From Bacteroidia bacterium (lineage in GTDB: Bacteria; Bacteroidota; Bacteroidia; Palsa-965): DNA of 64,000 bases. Positions 33,044 to 42,566 of the stretch are shown here, one piece after another; within the stretch, counting starts at the first letter, position 1; each line of letters begins with the position of its first letter. A program made the translations under genes and the position numbers. Where the stretch lies: the NCBI GenBank assembly GCA_025454955.1, contig JALONL010000011.1, positions 98,523 to 162,522 of the forward strand, in the 5' to 3' direction. Below the pieces are notes generated by a model. The model was not told the origin of the DNA. It was given only the letters and a program-made list of their open reading frames with translations, and did not search any database.

Positions 33044-35263
33044 TTAGTCCTGTGTGGTACTCTCGTGCTGCGGATTGCGCGGGCCACGGTTGTTGTTTCC
33101 ACCTTCGCGGCGGGGCGGGCGTTCCTGCCAGCCTTCGGGCTTGGGCAGAAGCACTTTGCGCGAAAGACGGAACTTACCGGTTTTCTCGTCAATCTCAATC
33201 AGTTTTACCTGAAGTATATCGCCCTGCTTGAGAATGCCGTCGAGGCTTTCGAGGCGTTTCCAGTCCACTTCCGAGATGTGCAGCAAACCGTCGCGGCCGG
33301 GCAGGAATTCTACGAAAGCGCCGAAGGGCATAATGCTCTTCACTTTGCCTTCGTAAACTTCGCCTACATCGGGAAGCGAGGTAATGCCTTTGATGCGCAT
33401 TACGGCCTTGTCGATAGAATCTTTGTTGGAAGCGGCAATATCCACCACGCCAAACTCGCCTACCTCTTCAATCATAATGGTAGTACCGGTTTCGCGCTGC
33501 ATTTCCTGAATAATCTTGCCGCCGGGCCCGATTACCGCACCGATAAACTCGCGCGGGATGCGGAGCTGAACGATACGCGGAGCATGTGCTTTGAAATCGT
33601 CGCGGGCTTCGCTGATGGTTTTCATCATTTCGCCCATAATGTGGAGGCGACCCTGTTTGGCCTGCTGCAACGCCTGGGCCATTACTTCGTAGGGCAGTCC
33701 GTCAACCTTGAGGTCCATCTGCACGGCAGTAATGCCGTCGGCGGTACCGCAAACTTTGAAGTCCATATCGCCCAGGTGATCTTCGTCGCCGAGAATATCG
33801 GAAAGTACGGCGTACTTGCCGGTATTGTCGGTAATGAGGCCCATAGCAATGCCTGCTACCGGCTTTTTGATTTTCACACCAGCATCCATGAGGGCCATTG
33901 TACCGGCACACACGGTGGCCATAGACGATGAGCCGTTTGATTCGAGGATATCAGACACAATACGGATCGTGTACTGGTTATCGGCCGGAATCATGTTTTT
34001 AAGTGCGCGCAGGGCAAGGTTTCCGTGGCCGATTTCGCGGCGGCCGGTGCCACGCATGGGCTTGGCTTCGCCGGTTGAGAAGGGCGGGAAATTGTAATGC
34101 AGCAGGAAGTTGATTTCCTCGTTAAACATCGGCGTATCGAGCAGCTGTGCATCGAGTTTGGTGCCGAGGGTAACGGTGGTCAGCGACTGTGTTTCGCCGC
34201 GGGTGAATACCGATGAACCGTGCGCCATGGGCAGGTAATCGGTTTCGCACCAGATGGGGCGGATATCGGTGAGGCCACGGCCGTCGAGACGTTTGCGGGT
34301 ATCGAGAACGGCACGGCGAACGGCTTCCCACTCGGTGATGTAGTAGTATTTTTTGGCCAGGCCCTTGAGTTCGTCGGTCTGCTCTTCGGCCGGAATGGTG
34401 GCCCAGAATGCTTCAAACACGGCTTTAAAACCGGCTTTGCGCTCGGCCTTGTTCGGGTTGCCCTGCATGGCCACGGCAAGTGCCTTGTCGTAGCAAAATG
34501 CGTGTACTTTTTCCTGCAGTGCAGCGTCGTTGGTTTCGTGGCTGTATTCGCGCTTTACTTTCGACTTTTCCACTTCGGCAGCCAGTGCATTGATGGCGCC
34601 AATCTGCACGCGGATTGCTTCGTGCGCAAATTTGATGGCCTCAAGCATCACTTCTTCCGATACTTCGAGCATTTCGCCTTCCACCATGAGAATATCTTTC
34701 TGGCTGGCGGCTACAATCATGTCGATGTCTGAACGCTTCATCTCTTCCATATTGGGGTTGATGATGAAGTTGCCGTCGATGCGGCCTACACGTACTTCAG
34801 AAATGGGACCGTTGAACGGAATATCTGAAACTGCCAGTGCAGCAGCGGCAGCAAGGCCGGCAAAGCAATCGGGCAGGATGGTTTTGTCTGACGAAATCAG
34901 ATAAATCAGCACCTGTGTATCGGCGTGATAATCTTCGGGGAAAAGCGGACGCAGCGCACGGTCAACGAGGCGGCTTACGAGTACTTCGCTGTCGCTCGGA
35001 CGGGCTTCGCGTTTGAAAAAGCCGCCGGGAAAGCGGCCTGTGGAGGCAAACATTTCACGGTAATCGACCGTGAGCGGCATAAAGTCAACGCCGGGTTTTG
35101 CATCAGGGTTGGATACTGCAGTGGCAAGCAGCATCGTGTTACCGTACTTCACAACTACCGAACCGTCAGCCTGCTTGGCTAATTTGCCCGTTTCGATGGT
35201 CACCATACGGCCGTCGCCCATGTCGAACGATTGTTGGATTCCTGTTGGTTTCATATTTCTCAT
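33044..35263 (-). CDS. pnp: Polyribonucleotide nucleotidyltransferase (PNPase)
   Basis: Phosphorolytic 3'-to-5' exoribonuclease acting in RNA turnover. 739 residues, normal length: first RNase PH domain ([20 protein letters not shown]), a helical linker, second RNase PH domain ([40 protein letters not shown]), KH domain ([20 protein letters not shown]) and S1 domain ([20 protein letters not shown]). A second in-frame ATG lies three codons downstream. It follows rpsO on the same strand, the common rpsO-pnp order, with a hairpin between them. Confidence 0.96.
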   Translation of the reverse strand: MRNMKPTGIQQSFDMGDGRMVTIETGKLAKQADGSVVVKYGNTMLLATAVSNPDAKPGVDFMPLTVDYREMFASTGRFPGGFFKREARPSDSEVLVSRLVDRALRPLFPEDYHADTQVLIYLISSDKTILPDCFAGLAAAAALAVSDIPFNGPISEVRVGRIDGNFIINPNMEEMKRSDIDMIVAASQKDILMVEGEMLEVSEEVMLEAIKFAHEAIRVQIGAINALAAEVEKSKVKREYSHETNDAALQEKVHAFCYDKALAVAMQGNPNKAERKAGFKAVFEAFWATIPAEEQTDELKGLAKKYYYITEWEAVRRAVLDTRKRLDGRGLTDIRPIWCETDYLPMAHGSSVFTRGETQSLTTVTLGTKLDAQLLDTPMFNEEINFLLHYNFPPFSTGEAKPMRGTGRREIGHGNLALRALKNMIPADNQYTIRIVSDILESNGSSSMATVCAGTMALMDAGVKIKKPVAGIAMGLITDNTGKYAVLSDILGDEDHLGDMDFKVCGTADGITAVQMDLKVDGLPYEVMAQALQQAKQGRLHIMGEMMKTISEARDDFKAHAPRIVQLRIPREFIGAVIGPGGKIIQEMQRETGTTIMIEEVGEFGVVDIAASNKDSIDKAVMRIKGITSLPDVGEVYEGKVKSIMPFGAFVEFLPGRDGLLHISEVDWKRLESLDGILKQGDILQVKLIEIDEKTGKFRLSRKVLLPKPEGWQERPPRREGGNNNRGPRNPQHESTTQD

Positions 35264-35378
35264 TTATATATCCAGTGGTGGCAGCACGGTAAAACACATC
35301 GGGTATTTTACATCCGCCCTTTGCGGTGTGCCGGCAATGCAACTTTTCAGGTGGTTGATGCCTGAGTATAAAAGCCGA

Positions 35379-35409
35379 AAGCATCCCGCATTGCCCGGGA
35401 TGCTTTCAA
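35379..35409 (-). terminator. Hairpin between rpsO and pnp
   Basis: Stem GAAAGCATCCCG / CGGGATGCTTTC with a short loop and a GCTTTTATA tail on the minus strand. It could end rpsO transcripts, attenuate pnp, or be an RNA-processing site as in other rpsO-pnp operons. Confidence 0.6.
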
Positions 35410-35441
35410 CTATGTGTTTATTTTGGAAACTGGTGCATGAA

Positions 35442-35711
35442 TTACTTGCGGATTTCCAGCTTCTTGAGGATGGCGCGATAACGCTCAATGTCGTTTTTCT
35501 TGAGGTAATCAAGCAACGCTTTGCGCTTGCCTACCAGAAGAACGAGTGAACGCTCGGTGTTTTTGTCTTTCGGCTTTTGCTTGAGGTGCTGGGTAAGGTG
35601 CTGAATGCGGTAGGTAAACAACGCTATCTGCCCCTCTGGCGACCCGGTGTCAGCATCTGACTTGCCGTGTGTGCGGAAGATTTCCTTCTTTTTGTCGGAC
35701 GTAAGGTACAT
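35442..35711 (-). CDS. rpsO: 30S ribosomal protein S15
   Basis: 89 residues from the ATG at 35711 (MYLTSDKKKEIFRTHGKSDA), the usual length; a longer frame adds 15 unrelated residues. Motifs DTGSPEGQIALFTYRIQHLT and RSLVLLVGKRKALLDYLKKN are characteristic. It binds 16S rRNA early in 30S assembly. It heads the rpsO-pnp pair, with a -7 box 42 bases upstream. Confidence 0.96.
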   Translation of the reverse strand: MYLTSDKKKEIFRTHGKSDADTGSPEGQIALFTYRIQHLTQHLKQKPKDKNTERSLVLLVGKRKALLDYLKKNDIERYRAILKKLEIRK

Positions 35712-35753
35712 GATTTTTAATGAATTACGTTTAGCTTCGGTGCCAAACGGCTG

Positions 35754-35761
35754 CAAAGGTA
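35754..35761 (-). promoter_or_regulatory. -7 box TACCTTTG before rpsO
   Basis: Exact TAnnTTTG match on the minus strand, 42 bases before the rpsO ATG. The rest of the gap up to 36030 holds no gene that I can see. Confidence 0.6.
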
Positions 35762-36030
35762 GAAATAAATTTTTAATTTCAAACAGCTTCTATTCACAGA
35801 GGCTGCTAAGGAATTATCCTTGGGTTTTGTTATGCGTCATTTTTGTCCATACTTCATTGGATTTTTTGCTGATTCACTCTACGTATCCACTGCAAAACCC
35901 GCCTCCTCTGAACAAAAATCGCATCATTACAATTTTCCCTAACAGCCTCTGATATTCCGGCAGACAAACAGAAAAGCCCACATTTTCCATAACTCTTTAT
36001 TCAACAAACACTTACCTTCGTTATCCGGAA

Positions 36031-36780
36031 ATGAAAATCTATACCACCCTTCAAATCGGAGAATATCACGTTAATCACTGCGAAGATTATCTTTTTTCAG
36101 AATATATTGTAAACAACAAGTTGCTTTGTGCGGTTATGGATGGCTGCACCATGGGAAACGACAGTTACCTGATTGCAACAATAACGGGCAAACTGCTTCG
36201 TAAAATTGTGAAAGCCAGAAACTATGAGGCCCTGTATAATCCCGATGCCTCATCCACACTTAATTTAACCGGTTATCTAAAATCAATCCTGAACGAATTA
36301 TTTCAGGAACTTAATAGTATCAGAAATCAGCTCCAGCTCGAAAAAAAAGAACTGCTTACCACACTCATTCTTCTACTTCTTGATGTACAAAAAAATGAAG
36401 GAATTGTACTGGTTATAGGCGACGGAGTAGTGAGTATCAATGGCCGGTTAATCGATTTTGATCAGGATAACAAACCCGATTATCTTGGGTTTCATTTGCA
36501 TGAAGATTTTGAAAAGTGGTTTGAAGACCAGCAGCAGTTAATTTTGTTTGACCGGATTGAAGATATAAGTATTGCTACTGACGGAATACTCACATTTACT
36601 CAGGTTAAACAAGCCACTTCATCGGAACGTATAGACCCTGCAGCATTTTTGCTTAATGATTATGATAACCCGGAAAACGAAGACTTATTGACGAATAAAC
36701 TCAAAGTGCTTGAATACCGTTATGGATTGAAGCACACGGATGATCTGGCTTTGGTAAGAGTTGTAAAATCGCATGAATAA
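36031..36780 (+). CDS. PP2C-type serine/threonine phosphatase domain protein
   Basis: 249 residues of the PP2C fold. Metal-binding aspartates stand in the expected order: NHCEDYLF (first motif, usually RxxNxD), LLCAVMDGCTMG (DGxG), VLVIGDGVVSI (GD), ISIATDGILTF (TDG) and HTDDLALVRV (DD). Such enzymes remove phosphate from Ser/Thr residues in the cytoplasm, often opposing Hanks-type kinases; no kinase gene is in the window. A TAnnTTCG-like box (TACCTTCG) lies about 12 bases before the start. It is monocistronic. Confidence 0.85.
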   Translation: MKIYTTLQIGEYHVNHCEDYLFSEYIVNNKLLCAVMDGCTMGNDSYLIATITGKLLRKIVKARNYEALYNPDASSTLNLTGYLKSILNELFQELNSIRNQLQLEKKELLTTLILLLLDVQKNEGIVLVIGDGVVSINGRLIDFDQDNKPDYLGFHLHEDFEKWFEDQQQLILFDRIEDISIATDGILTFTQVKQATSSERIDPAAFLLNDYDNPENEDLLTNKLKVLEYRYGLKHTDDLALVRVVKSHE

Positions 36781-36783
36781 AAG

Positions 36784-36809
36784 AAGAGGCCGGAATGCTC
36801 CGGCCTCTG
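36784..36809. terminator. Hairpin terminator between the PP2C gene and accD
   Basis: Perfect 10-bp stem AGAGGCCGGA / TCCGGCCTCT with an ATGC loop between converging genes; T-rich on the minus-strand side. Confidence 0.7.
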
Positions 36810-36832
36810 ATATATAGATATTTGCTGGATCC

Positions 36833-37678
36833 TCAGCCTTTAAACAACGTAAGCAACTGCACCAGCTTCGCTTTAAGTTCGGTGCGGGGCACAATGGCAT
36901 CGAGGAAGCCGTGTTCGAGTACAAACTCGGCTGTCTGGAAGCCTTTGGGCAGGTCTTTGCCGATGGTTTCCTTCACCACACGCGGGCCGGCAAAGCCAAT
37001 GAGCGATCCGGGCTCGGCAATGTTGAGGTCGCCGAGCATGGCGTAGGATGCGGTAACACCGCCGGTGGTAGGATCGGTGAGCAGCGAAATGTACGGAATG
37101 CCGGCATCGTCGAGCTGTGCCAGACGGGCCGATGTTTTGGCCATTTGCATGAGCGAGTGTGCGGCTTCCATCATACGCGCACCACCCGATTTGGAGATGA
37201 TGAGCAGCGGAACTTTCTTGTCCAGGCAAACTTCAATGGAGCGGGCAATCTTCTCGCCCACCACCGAACCCATTGAACCGCCGATGAAGTTGAAATCCAT
37301 GCAGCACACTACCATTTCGTGCCCGCCTATTTTGCCGTGAGCGGCGCGGATGGCATCTTTCAACCCGGTTTTCTGCTGCGATTCGGCCACACGGGCCGGA
37401 TACTTTTTGGTATCGGTAAATAGCAGCGGATCGCCGGAGGTAAGGTCGGGGAAAAGTTCCTCGGCTTCCTGGTCATCGAAAAGAATGGTAAAGTATTCTT
37501 CCGACCCGATACGTTCGTGGTAACCGCAGTTTGGGCAAACATAATGGTTTGCCACATGCTCGGTGGTAGGAATTACCTTCTTGCACGATTTACATTTATA
37601 CCAGAGACCCTCGGGGGTTTCTTTCTTCTCTTTGGTGGAAGTGGTAATGCCTTCCTTAATGCGTTTGAACCAGCTCAT
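36833..37678 (-). CDS. accD: Acetyl-CoA carboxylase carboxyltransferase subunit beta
   Basis: Transfers the carboxyl group from biotin carrier to acetyl-CoA, the first step of fatty acid synthesis. About 281 residues from the ATG at 37678 ([20 protein letters not shown]); the frame is open for 94 codons further upstream but overlaps the aldolase gene. The N-terminal zinc ribbon is CKSCKK with CPNCGYH; the crotonase-fold core has [40 protein letters not shown] and [12 protein letters not shown]. It follows the aldolase gene by 41 bases. Confidence 0.95.
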   Translation of the reverse strand: MSWFKRIKEGITTSTKEKKETPEGLWYKCKSCKKVIPTTEHVANHYVCPNCGYHERIGSEEYFTILFDDQEAEELFPDLTSGDPLLFTDTKKYPARVAESQQKTGLKDAIRAAHGKIGGHEMVVCCMDFNFIGGSMGSVVGEKIARSIEVCLDKKVPLLIISKSGGARMMEAAHSLMQMAKTSARLAQLDDAGIPYISLLTDPTTGGVTASYAMLGDLNIAEPGSLIGFAGPRVVKETIGKDLPKGFQTAEFVLEHGFLDAIVPRTELKAKLVQLLTLFKG

Positions 37679-37719
37679 GAAAACTTTGTTGGTTAAAGAC
37701 TGAGCCCGTGGCGATGCGG

Positions 37720-38775
37720 TTAGGCAATCGTCACCTCGTTTGAAAGATACACATCCTGAATGGCATTGAGCAGGGCTACGCCTTCGTTCAGGGGTTTCTG
37801 AAATGCTTTGCGGCCGGAGATAAGGCCCTGACCACCTGCACGTTTGTTGATAACGGCTGTGGCCACGGCTTCGGCAAGGTCTGATGCGCCTTTCGATTCG
37901 CCACCCGAATTGATAAGACCCATGCGGCCCATGTAGCAGTTGGCTACCTGGTAGCGGCAAAGATCAATGGGATGATCGCTCGAAAGCTCGGAGTACACTT
38001 TGGGATGGGTTTTGCCGTGTCCGGTGGCGTTGTAGCCGCCATTGTTTACGGGCAGCTTCTGTTTGATAATGTCGGCCTGAATGGTTACGCCGAGGTGGTT
38101 GGCCTGGCTGGTAAGGTCGGCAGCGGCATGATAATCGACACCGTCTTTTTTGAAGCCGGGGTTGCGCAGATAGCACCAGAGAATGGTAGCCATGCCCAGT
38201 TCGTGTGCGCGCTCGAAAGCGGCAGCCACTTCCTGAATCTGACGTGCCGACTCTTCGGAACCGAAGTAAATGGTGGCACCCACGGCCACGGCACCCAGGT
38301 TCCAGGCTTCTTCCACAGAGCCAAACATTACCTGATCGTACTTGTTGGGGTAGCTGAGGAATTCGTTGTGGTTGATTTTTACCACAAACGGAATTTTGTG
38401 TGCGTATTTGCGCGATACGGAAGCAAGCACGCCGTAAGTGGTGGCCACTGCGTTGCAACCGCCTTCGATGGCAAGTTTTACGATGTTTTCGCCGTCGAAA
38501 TAAATGGGATTGGGGGCGAAAGAGGCTCCGGCCGAGTGTTCAATTCCCTGATCGACAGGGAGGATAGACATGTAGCCGGTATTGGCCAGACGACCTGTGC
38601 CGTACAATGCCTGAAGGCTGCGCAGTACCTGGGGGCTGCGGTTGGTTTGGGCAAAAATGCGGTCCACGAAATCGCCACCGGGCAGGTGGAGCTGGTCGCG
38701 TGAAATTTTACAGGTGTGATTGAGCAGGCTTTCTGCCTGATCGCCAAGGAGTTGCTGGATTTTATCGATGGCCAT
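37720..38775 (-). CDS. Class I fructose-bisphosphate aldolase (archaeal/DhnA type)
   Basis: 351 residues of the class I, Schiff-base aldolase family (FbaB/DhnA). It splits fructose-1,6-bisphosphate in glycolysis and makes it in gluconeogenesis, without a metal. Family marks are [30 protein letters not shown], a [19 protein letters not shown] segment, and [14 protein letters not shown], which holds the Schiff-base lysine. The C-terminal phosphate-binding part reads [20 protein letters not shown]. It leads a two-gene set with accD and has a -7 box 28 bases before its ATG. Confidence 0.93.
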   Translation of the reverse strand: MAIDKIQQLLGDQAESLLNHTCKISRDQLHLPGGDFVDRIFAQTNRSPQVLRSLQALYGTGRLANTGYMSILPVDQGIEHSAGASFAPNPIYFDGENIVKLAIEGGCNAVATTYGVLASVSRKYAHKIPFVVKINHNEFLSYPNKYDQVMFGSVEEAWNLGAVAVGATIYFGSEESARQIQEVAAAFERAHELGMATILWCYLRNPGFKKDGVDYHAAADLTSQANHLGVTIQADIIKQKLPVNNGGYNATGHGKTHPKVYSELSSDHPIDLCRYQVANCYMGRMGLINSGGESKGASDLAEAVATAVINKRAGGQGLISGRKAFQKPLNEGVALLNAIQDVYLSNEVTIA

Positions 38776-38803
38776 TGCCGGTTCTGTTGATCGTTCAGGG
38801 AGG

Positions 38804-38811
38804 CAAAGCTA
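38804..38811 (-). promoter_or_regulatory. -7 box TAGCTTTG before the aldolase gene
   Basis: Exact TAnnTTTG match on the minus strand, 28 bases before the ATG at 38775. Confidence 0.6.
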
Positions 38812-38882
38812 ACAAATCTGTACGCTTATCGGCCTGTTTATCCGTAGGGAGATAATCAAAATACTGATAATCAAGCAATAAT

Positions 38883-39038
38883 ACCTTCACCTCCCGGTGA
38901 AGGTTAGTTTTAATATTTTTTGGTGATGGGTGAATCGGTTGAAACAAGTCCGGAGACTTGTTTCAACCGAGCGGAAAGTTTATCCGGCTTCGCCGGAGAA
39001 AACTTTCCGCAGCCTGGATGTGTGTGGCCTTCGGCCAC
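38883..39038. repeat. Four consecutive hairpins between tamL and the aldolase gene
   Basis: Stems at 38883-38904 (ACCTTCACC / GGTGAAGGT), 38935-38970 (perfect 16-bp TCGGTTGAAACAAGTC / GACTTGTTTCAACCGA), 38971-39010 (GCGGAAAGTT...TCCGGC-TTC-GCCGGA...AACTTTCCGC) and 39024-39038 (GTGGCC-TTC-GGCCAC). They lie just past the tamL stop. Only the first has a T-rich flank, so simple termination does not explain all four. Confidence 0.85.
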
Positions 39039-39054
39039 GAATACTTTTCCCGGC

Positions 39055-41613
39055 TTAGAACGGATAGCCGATACCGAAATTGAGGTTGCTGCCGAGCGGC
39101 CTCTGCCCTATCCACCAGCGTTCGCCGTAAGGTAAGGACGGATCGCGCATTTTGAAGGCGAGATCGAGGCGCACGATGAAGAAGCTGAGGTCGTAGCGCA
39201 GGCCGAAGCCGGGGCCGAAAGCGAGGTCGTTTATAAAGCGCGAGAATTCGAAGTTGCCGTTGGGGCGGGCAGAATCGGGGCGCAGCAGCCAGATGTTTCC
39301 GCCATCGGCAAAAACGGCTCCTTTGAGGGTGTTGGTGATGCGGAAGCGGAGTTCGATGTTGTATTCGGCCTGCACGTCGCCAAATTGGGCGAATCGTTCG
39401 TCGGGCGGCACAGGATAGGAACCGGGGCCCAGGCTGCGGGCCTCCCAGGCACGGATGCCGTTTGCGCCGCCGGCAAAGAAGCTTTTTTCGAGCGGCATGG
39501 CGGGGAAGTTATCGAGCGGAAGGCCCACGCCCTGCGCCACGCGGAGCACAAGCTGCTGGTGATCGCCAAAACGGCGCGAGTAAATATAAGTGGCCGCTAC
39601 CCGCACATACTGCGAAAACGGAATGCCAAACACCCGGTAAGAGCCATTGGCATCGGGCTGTGCGCTTGAACGTTCGTAAAAAAAGCGCATGATATTGCCC
39701 GATATGCCCGCATCGGCTTTGAGGTAGTGTACATCTTTCGACTTCTGCGGGTTTTGTGTGTTGAGGGTGTAGGAAATGCGGCTTTCGTTTATGAAGTGGT
39801 CTGTAAAACGATAGCGCAGTACGGGATCGTTGTTTGTATTCAGGAACTCGGCCAGTCCGGCTTTGGGTGTTACCCTTACCACGTTAAATTCCTGCAGGTA
39901 AATGCCCATGCGGCCAAAGCGGCCCATGCTGAAGTTGTAGCCGTAGGACAGGTTGAAAATGGTACGGTCGTAATCCAGGCGGCGCTGGTAGTTTACCGAC
40001 GTGAGGAATGTGGTGCGCCTTCCTTCGGCCTGTGCAAAGGGAAAGAGGTTGTACGGGGCCATGGCGCGTGGAATGTTGAGCGAAATTTCGGCACCGGCTT
40101 CGATGGTGTTAAGGGTAACCTGTTCGGGGCCGTTTTGCTGGGTTTCGGTAATAGGCTGCTGTGCTTCGGTACCGCCACGGATGCGGAATTCGAGCATTTC
40201 GGCTCCGCGCAAAAGGTTGTTGTTTTGAAACGCAAACTGTCCGCCTATGCCCAGGTTGCCGCCGGTGTTGGTGCCTTCTACCTGCAACTGGTACGACTGG
40301 CGCATGAGCGGAATGAGCACGATTTCGCAATCGACCTGATCGGGCCCAACGGCGCGGGCATTTACAAACACCTGTTTAAACAGGCGCAGGCTGATGAGCT
40401 GGCGATAGGTGGCCGTAAAATCAGACTCATCGTATAATGCCCCGTTGTGATCGATAAGAATGCGCGAGGTGAGTACTTCGGGTTTGTAGGGAAATTCGGG
40501 CTCGCGCAGGGTATCGCGCAGGAAATAAATGGTGCGGGTGTTGTCGTGGTCGGTGTAGGTAATTCGTTCGCGCGGGGCATCGTCGTTTTTGAGTTCCTGC
40601 ACCGAGGCAATGGTGCGCACGGTTATGTTGCGCACGTAATAGCGTTTGTGATCGGTGGGCACCCACGAGGTATCGGAAAGCTGCTGGCGCGGGCTGCGGA
40701 TGCGGATGGTTACATCGGCGTAATGTCCCTGCGAAGAGGAATCCACTTCAAAACGCACATAGTCTTTGGTAAACTGGTAATAGCCTTTGTTGCGCAGATT
40801 GCGGGTAATGCGATCGCGCTCGGCGGCGAAAATGTCGATATCGTAGTTTACAAACTCACCCGGTTTTCGCGCAATCAGGTAGCAGGAATCTTTGTCTTCG
40901 TTTACCAGCAGCGCAAGCTGCGGATCCTGCACATCGTAGCTTACTTTGCGTACCACAAAGGGCTGTTTTGGTTCTATATAATAGAATACAAAGACCTTGT
41001 GTTTCTTGGGAGTCCCAAGATTGAAAAAGAATTTCTGCCCCTTGCTTAACTGATGCCCGCCCAGTACTTTCTTTAATAATTTCTTCTTGAGAAACATTCT
41101 CTGGCTAAGGACAGTGTCTTTTACGATACCGTCGAAATAGCCTTTGTTGTGCAGGTAAAGTTCAAACTGTTTATGGGTACGTTCGGTGAGCGTGCTGTCG
41201 TAAACCACCGGGGCTTCGCCTATGCTTTGCAGGAACTGGCCAACGGTGCGGCGTTGTTTGGGTTCGCGGCGGTATGAACCGTTTCGGCGTTTGGGGTTAT
41301 TATCGTAGCGTCTTTTTCTTTCTTCAAATTCTTTCTTTTTCCTTTCGCGCCGTATTGAGTCCCGTTTAGGATTAACCAGATTATAAATTTGCAGGTAAAG
41401 CGGCACTATTACTACCCTCCGGTTTGGTTTTTGCTTCACGTAGGCGTAGAGTTCGCTTTTATCGGGCTTTTTTTCTGTGTTGAGTATTTCAACTTTTCGC
41501 AGCAGCTTCTGGTTTTTCTTTTTGTTAAGGCGGCGGGTGGCGCAGCCGGTATCGGCAAGCACCAGCAGCGCAATAAGCACGGGCAAAAAGAGATATGATG
41601 CGGTTCGGAACAC
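39055..41613 (-). CDS. tamL: TamL, lipidated BamA/TamA-family outer membrane assembly protein
   Basis: Outer membrane beta-barrel of the Omp85 superfamily that works with TamB in envelope assembly. I choose the GTG at 41613 (about 852 residues): it lies 29 bases after a TATATTTG box and yields a lipoprotein signal, FRTASYLFLPVLIALLVLAD then TGC, as expected for TamL. The longer frame starts inside the divergent methyltransferase gene. After a basic linker come POTRA domains (PFVVRKVSYDVQDPQLALLV; KRYYVRNITVRTIASVQ) and the barrel with a GGANGIRAWEARSLGPGSY loop near the C-terminus; the last strand ends NLNFGIGYPF. Confidence 0.9.
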   Translation of the reverse strand: MFRTASYLFLPVLIALLVLADTGCATRRLNKKKNQKLLRKVEILNTEKKPDKSELYAYVKQKPNRRVVIVPLYLQIYNLVNPKRDSIRRERKKKEFEERKRRYDNNPKRRNGSYRREPKQRRTVGQFLQSIGEAPVVYDSTLTERTHKQFELYLHNKGYFDGIVKDTVLSQRMFLKKKLLKKVLGGHQLSKGQKFFFNLGTPKKHKVFVFYYIEPKQPFVVRKVSYDVQDPQLALLVNEDKDSCYLIARKPGEFVNYDIDIFAAERDRITRNLRNKGYYQFTKDYVRFEVDSSSQGHYADVTIRIRSPRQQLSDTSWVPTDHKRYYVRNITVRTIASVQELKNDDAPRERITYTDHDNTRTIYFLRDTLREPEFPYKPEVLTSRILIDHNGALYDESDFTATYRQLISLRLFKQVFVNARAVGPDQVDCEIVLIPLMRQSYQLQVEGTNTGGNLGIGGQFAFQNNNLLRGAEMLEFRIRGGTEAQQPITETQQNGPEQVTLNTIEAGAEISLNIPRAMAPYNLFPFAQAEGRRTTFLTSVNYQRRLDYDRTIFNLSYGYNFSMGRFGRMGIYLQEFNVVRVTPKAGLAEFLNTNNDPVLRYRFTDHFINESRISYTLNTQNPQKSKDVHYLKADAGISGNIMRFFYERSSAQPDANGSYRVFGIPFSQYVRVAATYIYSRRFGDHQQLVLRVAQGVGLPLDNFPAMPLEKSFFAGGANGIRAWEARSLGPGSYPVPPDERFAQFGDVQAEYNIELRFRITNTLKGAVFADGGNIWLLRPDSARPNGNFEFSRFINDLAFGPGFGLRYDLSFFIVRLDLAFKMRDPSLPYGERWWIGQRPLGSNLNFGIGYPF

Positions 41614-41634
41614 AGAAGGGAATGAAGCAGTTGC

Positions 41635-41650
41635 TATTTTTGCAAATATA
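41635..41650. promoter_or_regulatory. Abutting divergent -7 boxes for tamL and the rRNA methyltransferase gene
   Basis: TATTTTTG on the plus strand (41635-41642) is immediately followed by CAAATATA (41643-41650), which is TATATTTG on the minus strand. The two boxes form a 16-bp near-palindrome that would fire in both directions: rightward to the ATG at 41671 and leftward to the tamL GTG at 41613. Confidence 0.6.
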
Positions 41651-41670
41651 GTGCCTGAATTGGTTAACGG

Positions 41671-42450
41671 ATGATCTCGAAAAACAGAATTGCTTTTCTG
41701 CGTGCCCTGCAGCAGAAGAAAAACCGCCGCGAACAGGGCCTGTTTGTGGCCGAGGGCACTAAAACCGTGCTCGAATTGCTGCACTCGCCCCTGCGTTGCA
41801 GCTACATTGCCGCCACGGCCGAATGGTGGAAAGGCAAACGGCTGCCCCGCACCATCACCGCCGACTCAGACACGGCCGATGAAAAAGAGATGGAGCGCAT
41901 TTCCTCGCTCAGCACCGCGCCCGATGTGCTGGCCGTGTTTGAAATTCCCGTACACACCTTTGCCCCGGCAGATGTGCTGCACGGCTACACCCTTGCGGCC
42001 GACGGCATACGCGACCCCGGCAACCTCGGCACGCTTATACGTATAGCCGACTGGTTTGGCATTTCGCGCATACTCTGCTCGGCCGATACTGCCGAAGTGT
42101 GGAACCCCAAAACAGTGCAGGCCACAATGGGTTCGCTGGCGCGGGTGCAAACGGCGGAAGTGGATTTGCCGGCTTTTTTGCAGCAGGTGCGGCAGGCTTC
42201 CAGCGGTACGCTTCCGGTGTTCGGCACTTTTCTCGAAGGCGATTCGGTATTTGCCACGCGTTTTCCGGCAAACGGCATAATTGTCATCGGCAGCGAATCG
42301 CACGGCATTGGTGAAGCGGTGAAAAATGTGGTTTCGCAGCGCATTACCATTCCTTCGTTCAGCACCGGGCAGGGGGCCGAATCGCTCAATGCCGGAGTGG
42401 CGGCCGGAATTATTTGTGCCGAAATGCGCCGCCAAACCCTTGTAAAATAA
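41671..42450 (+). CDS. TrmH/SpoU family RNA 2'-O-methyltransferase
   Basis: 259 residues. An N-terminal substrate-binding domain (RIAFLRALQQKKNRREQGLF, VAEGTKTVLELL) precedes the knotted SPOUT domain with motif 1 (DGIRDPGNLGTLIRIADWFG), motif 2 (IVIGSESHGIGEAV) and motif 3 (IPSFSTGQGAESLNAGVAAG). It methylates a ribose 2'-OH in rRNA or tRNA using SAM; which nucleotide cannot be told. The gene is divergent from tamL, and the two promoters share one palindrome. Confidence 0.92.
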   Translation: MISKNRIAFLRALQQKKNRREQGLFVAEGTKTVLELLHSPLRCSYIAATAEWWKGKRLPRTITADSDTADEKEMERISSLSTAPDVLAVFEIPVHTFAPADVLHGYTLAADGIRDPGNLGTLIRIADWFGISRILCSADTAEVWNPKTVQATMGSLARVQTAEVDLPAFLQQVRQASSGTLPVFGTFLEGDSVFATRFPANGIIVIGSESHGIGEAVKNVVSQRITIPSFSTGQGAESLNAGVAAGIICAEMRRQTLVK

Positions 42451-42566
42451 GGAAATCTTAATTTTTCATAAAAAATTTTCACCGGCCGGTTAAACCTGTG
42501 CGGTAGTGGCTGAGTCATAACGACAACAAACAGCAACAACAACATTCACATAAAAAACCAAGACCG

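Noticed and set aside
32963..33931. Open frame of 322 codons on the plus strand
   Set aside because: Antisense to pnp; no domain.
41614..41784. ATG-initiated longer form of tamL
   Set aside because: It would start inside the divergent methyltransferase gene and upstream of the -7 box; the GTG start gives a proper lipoprotein signal.
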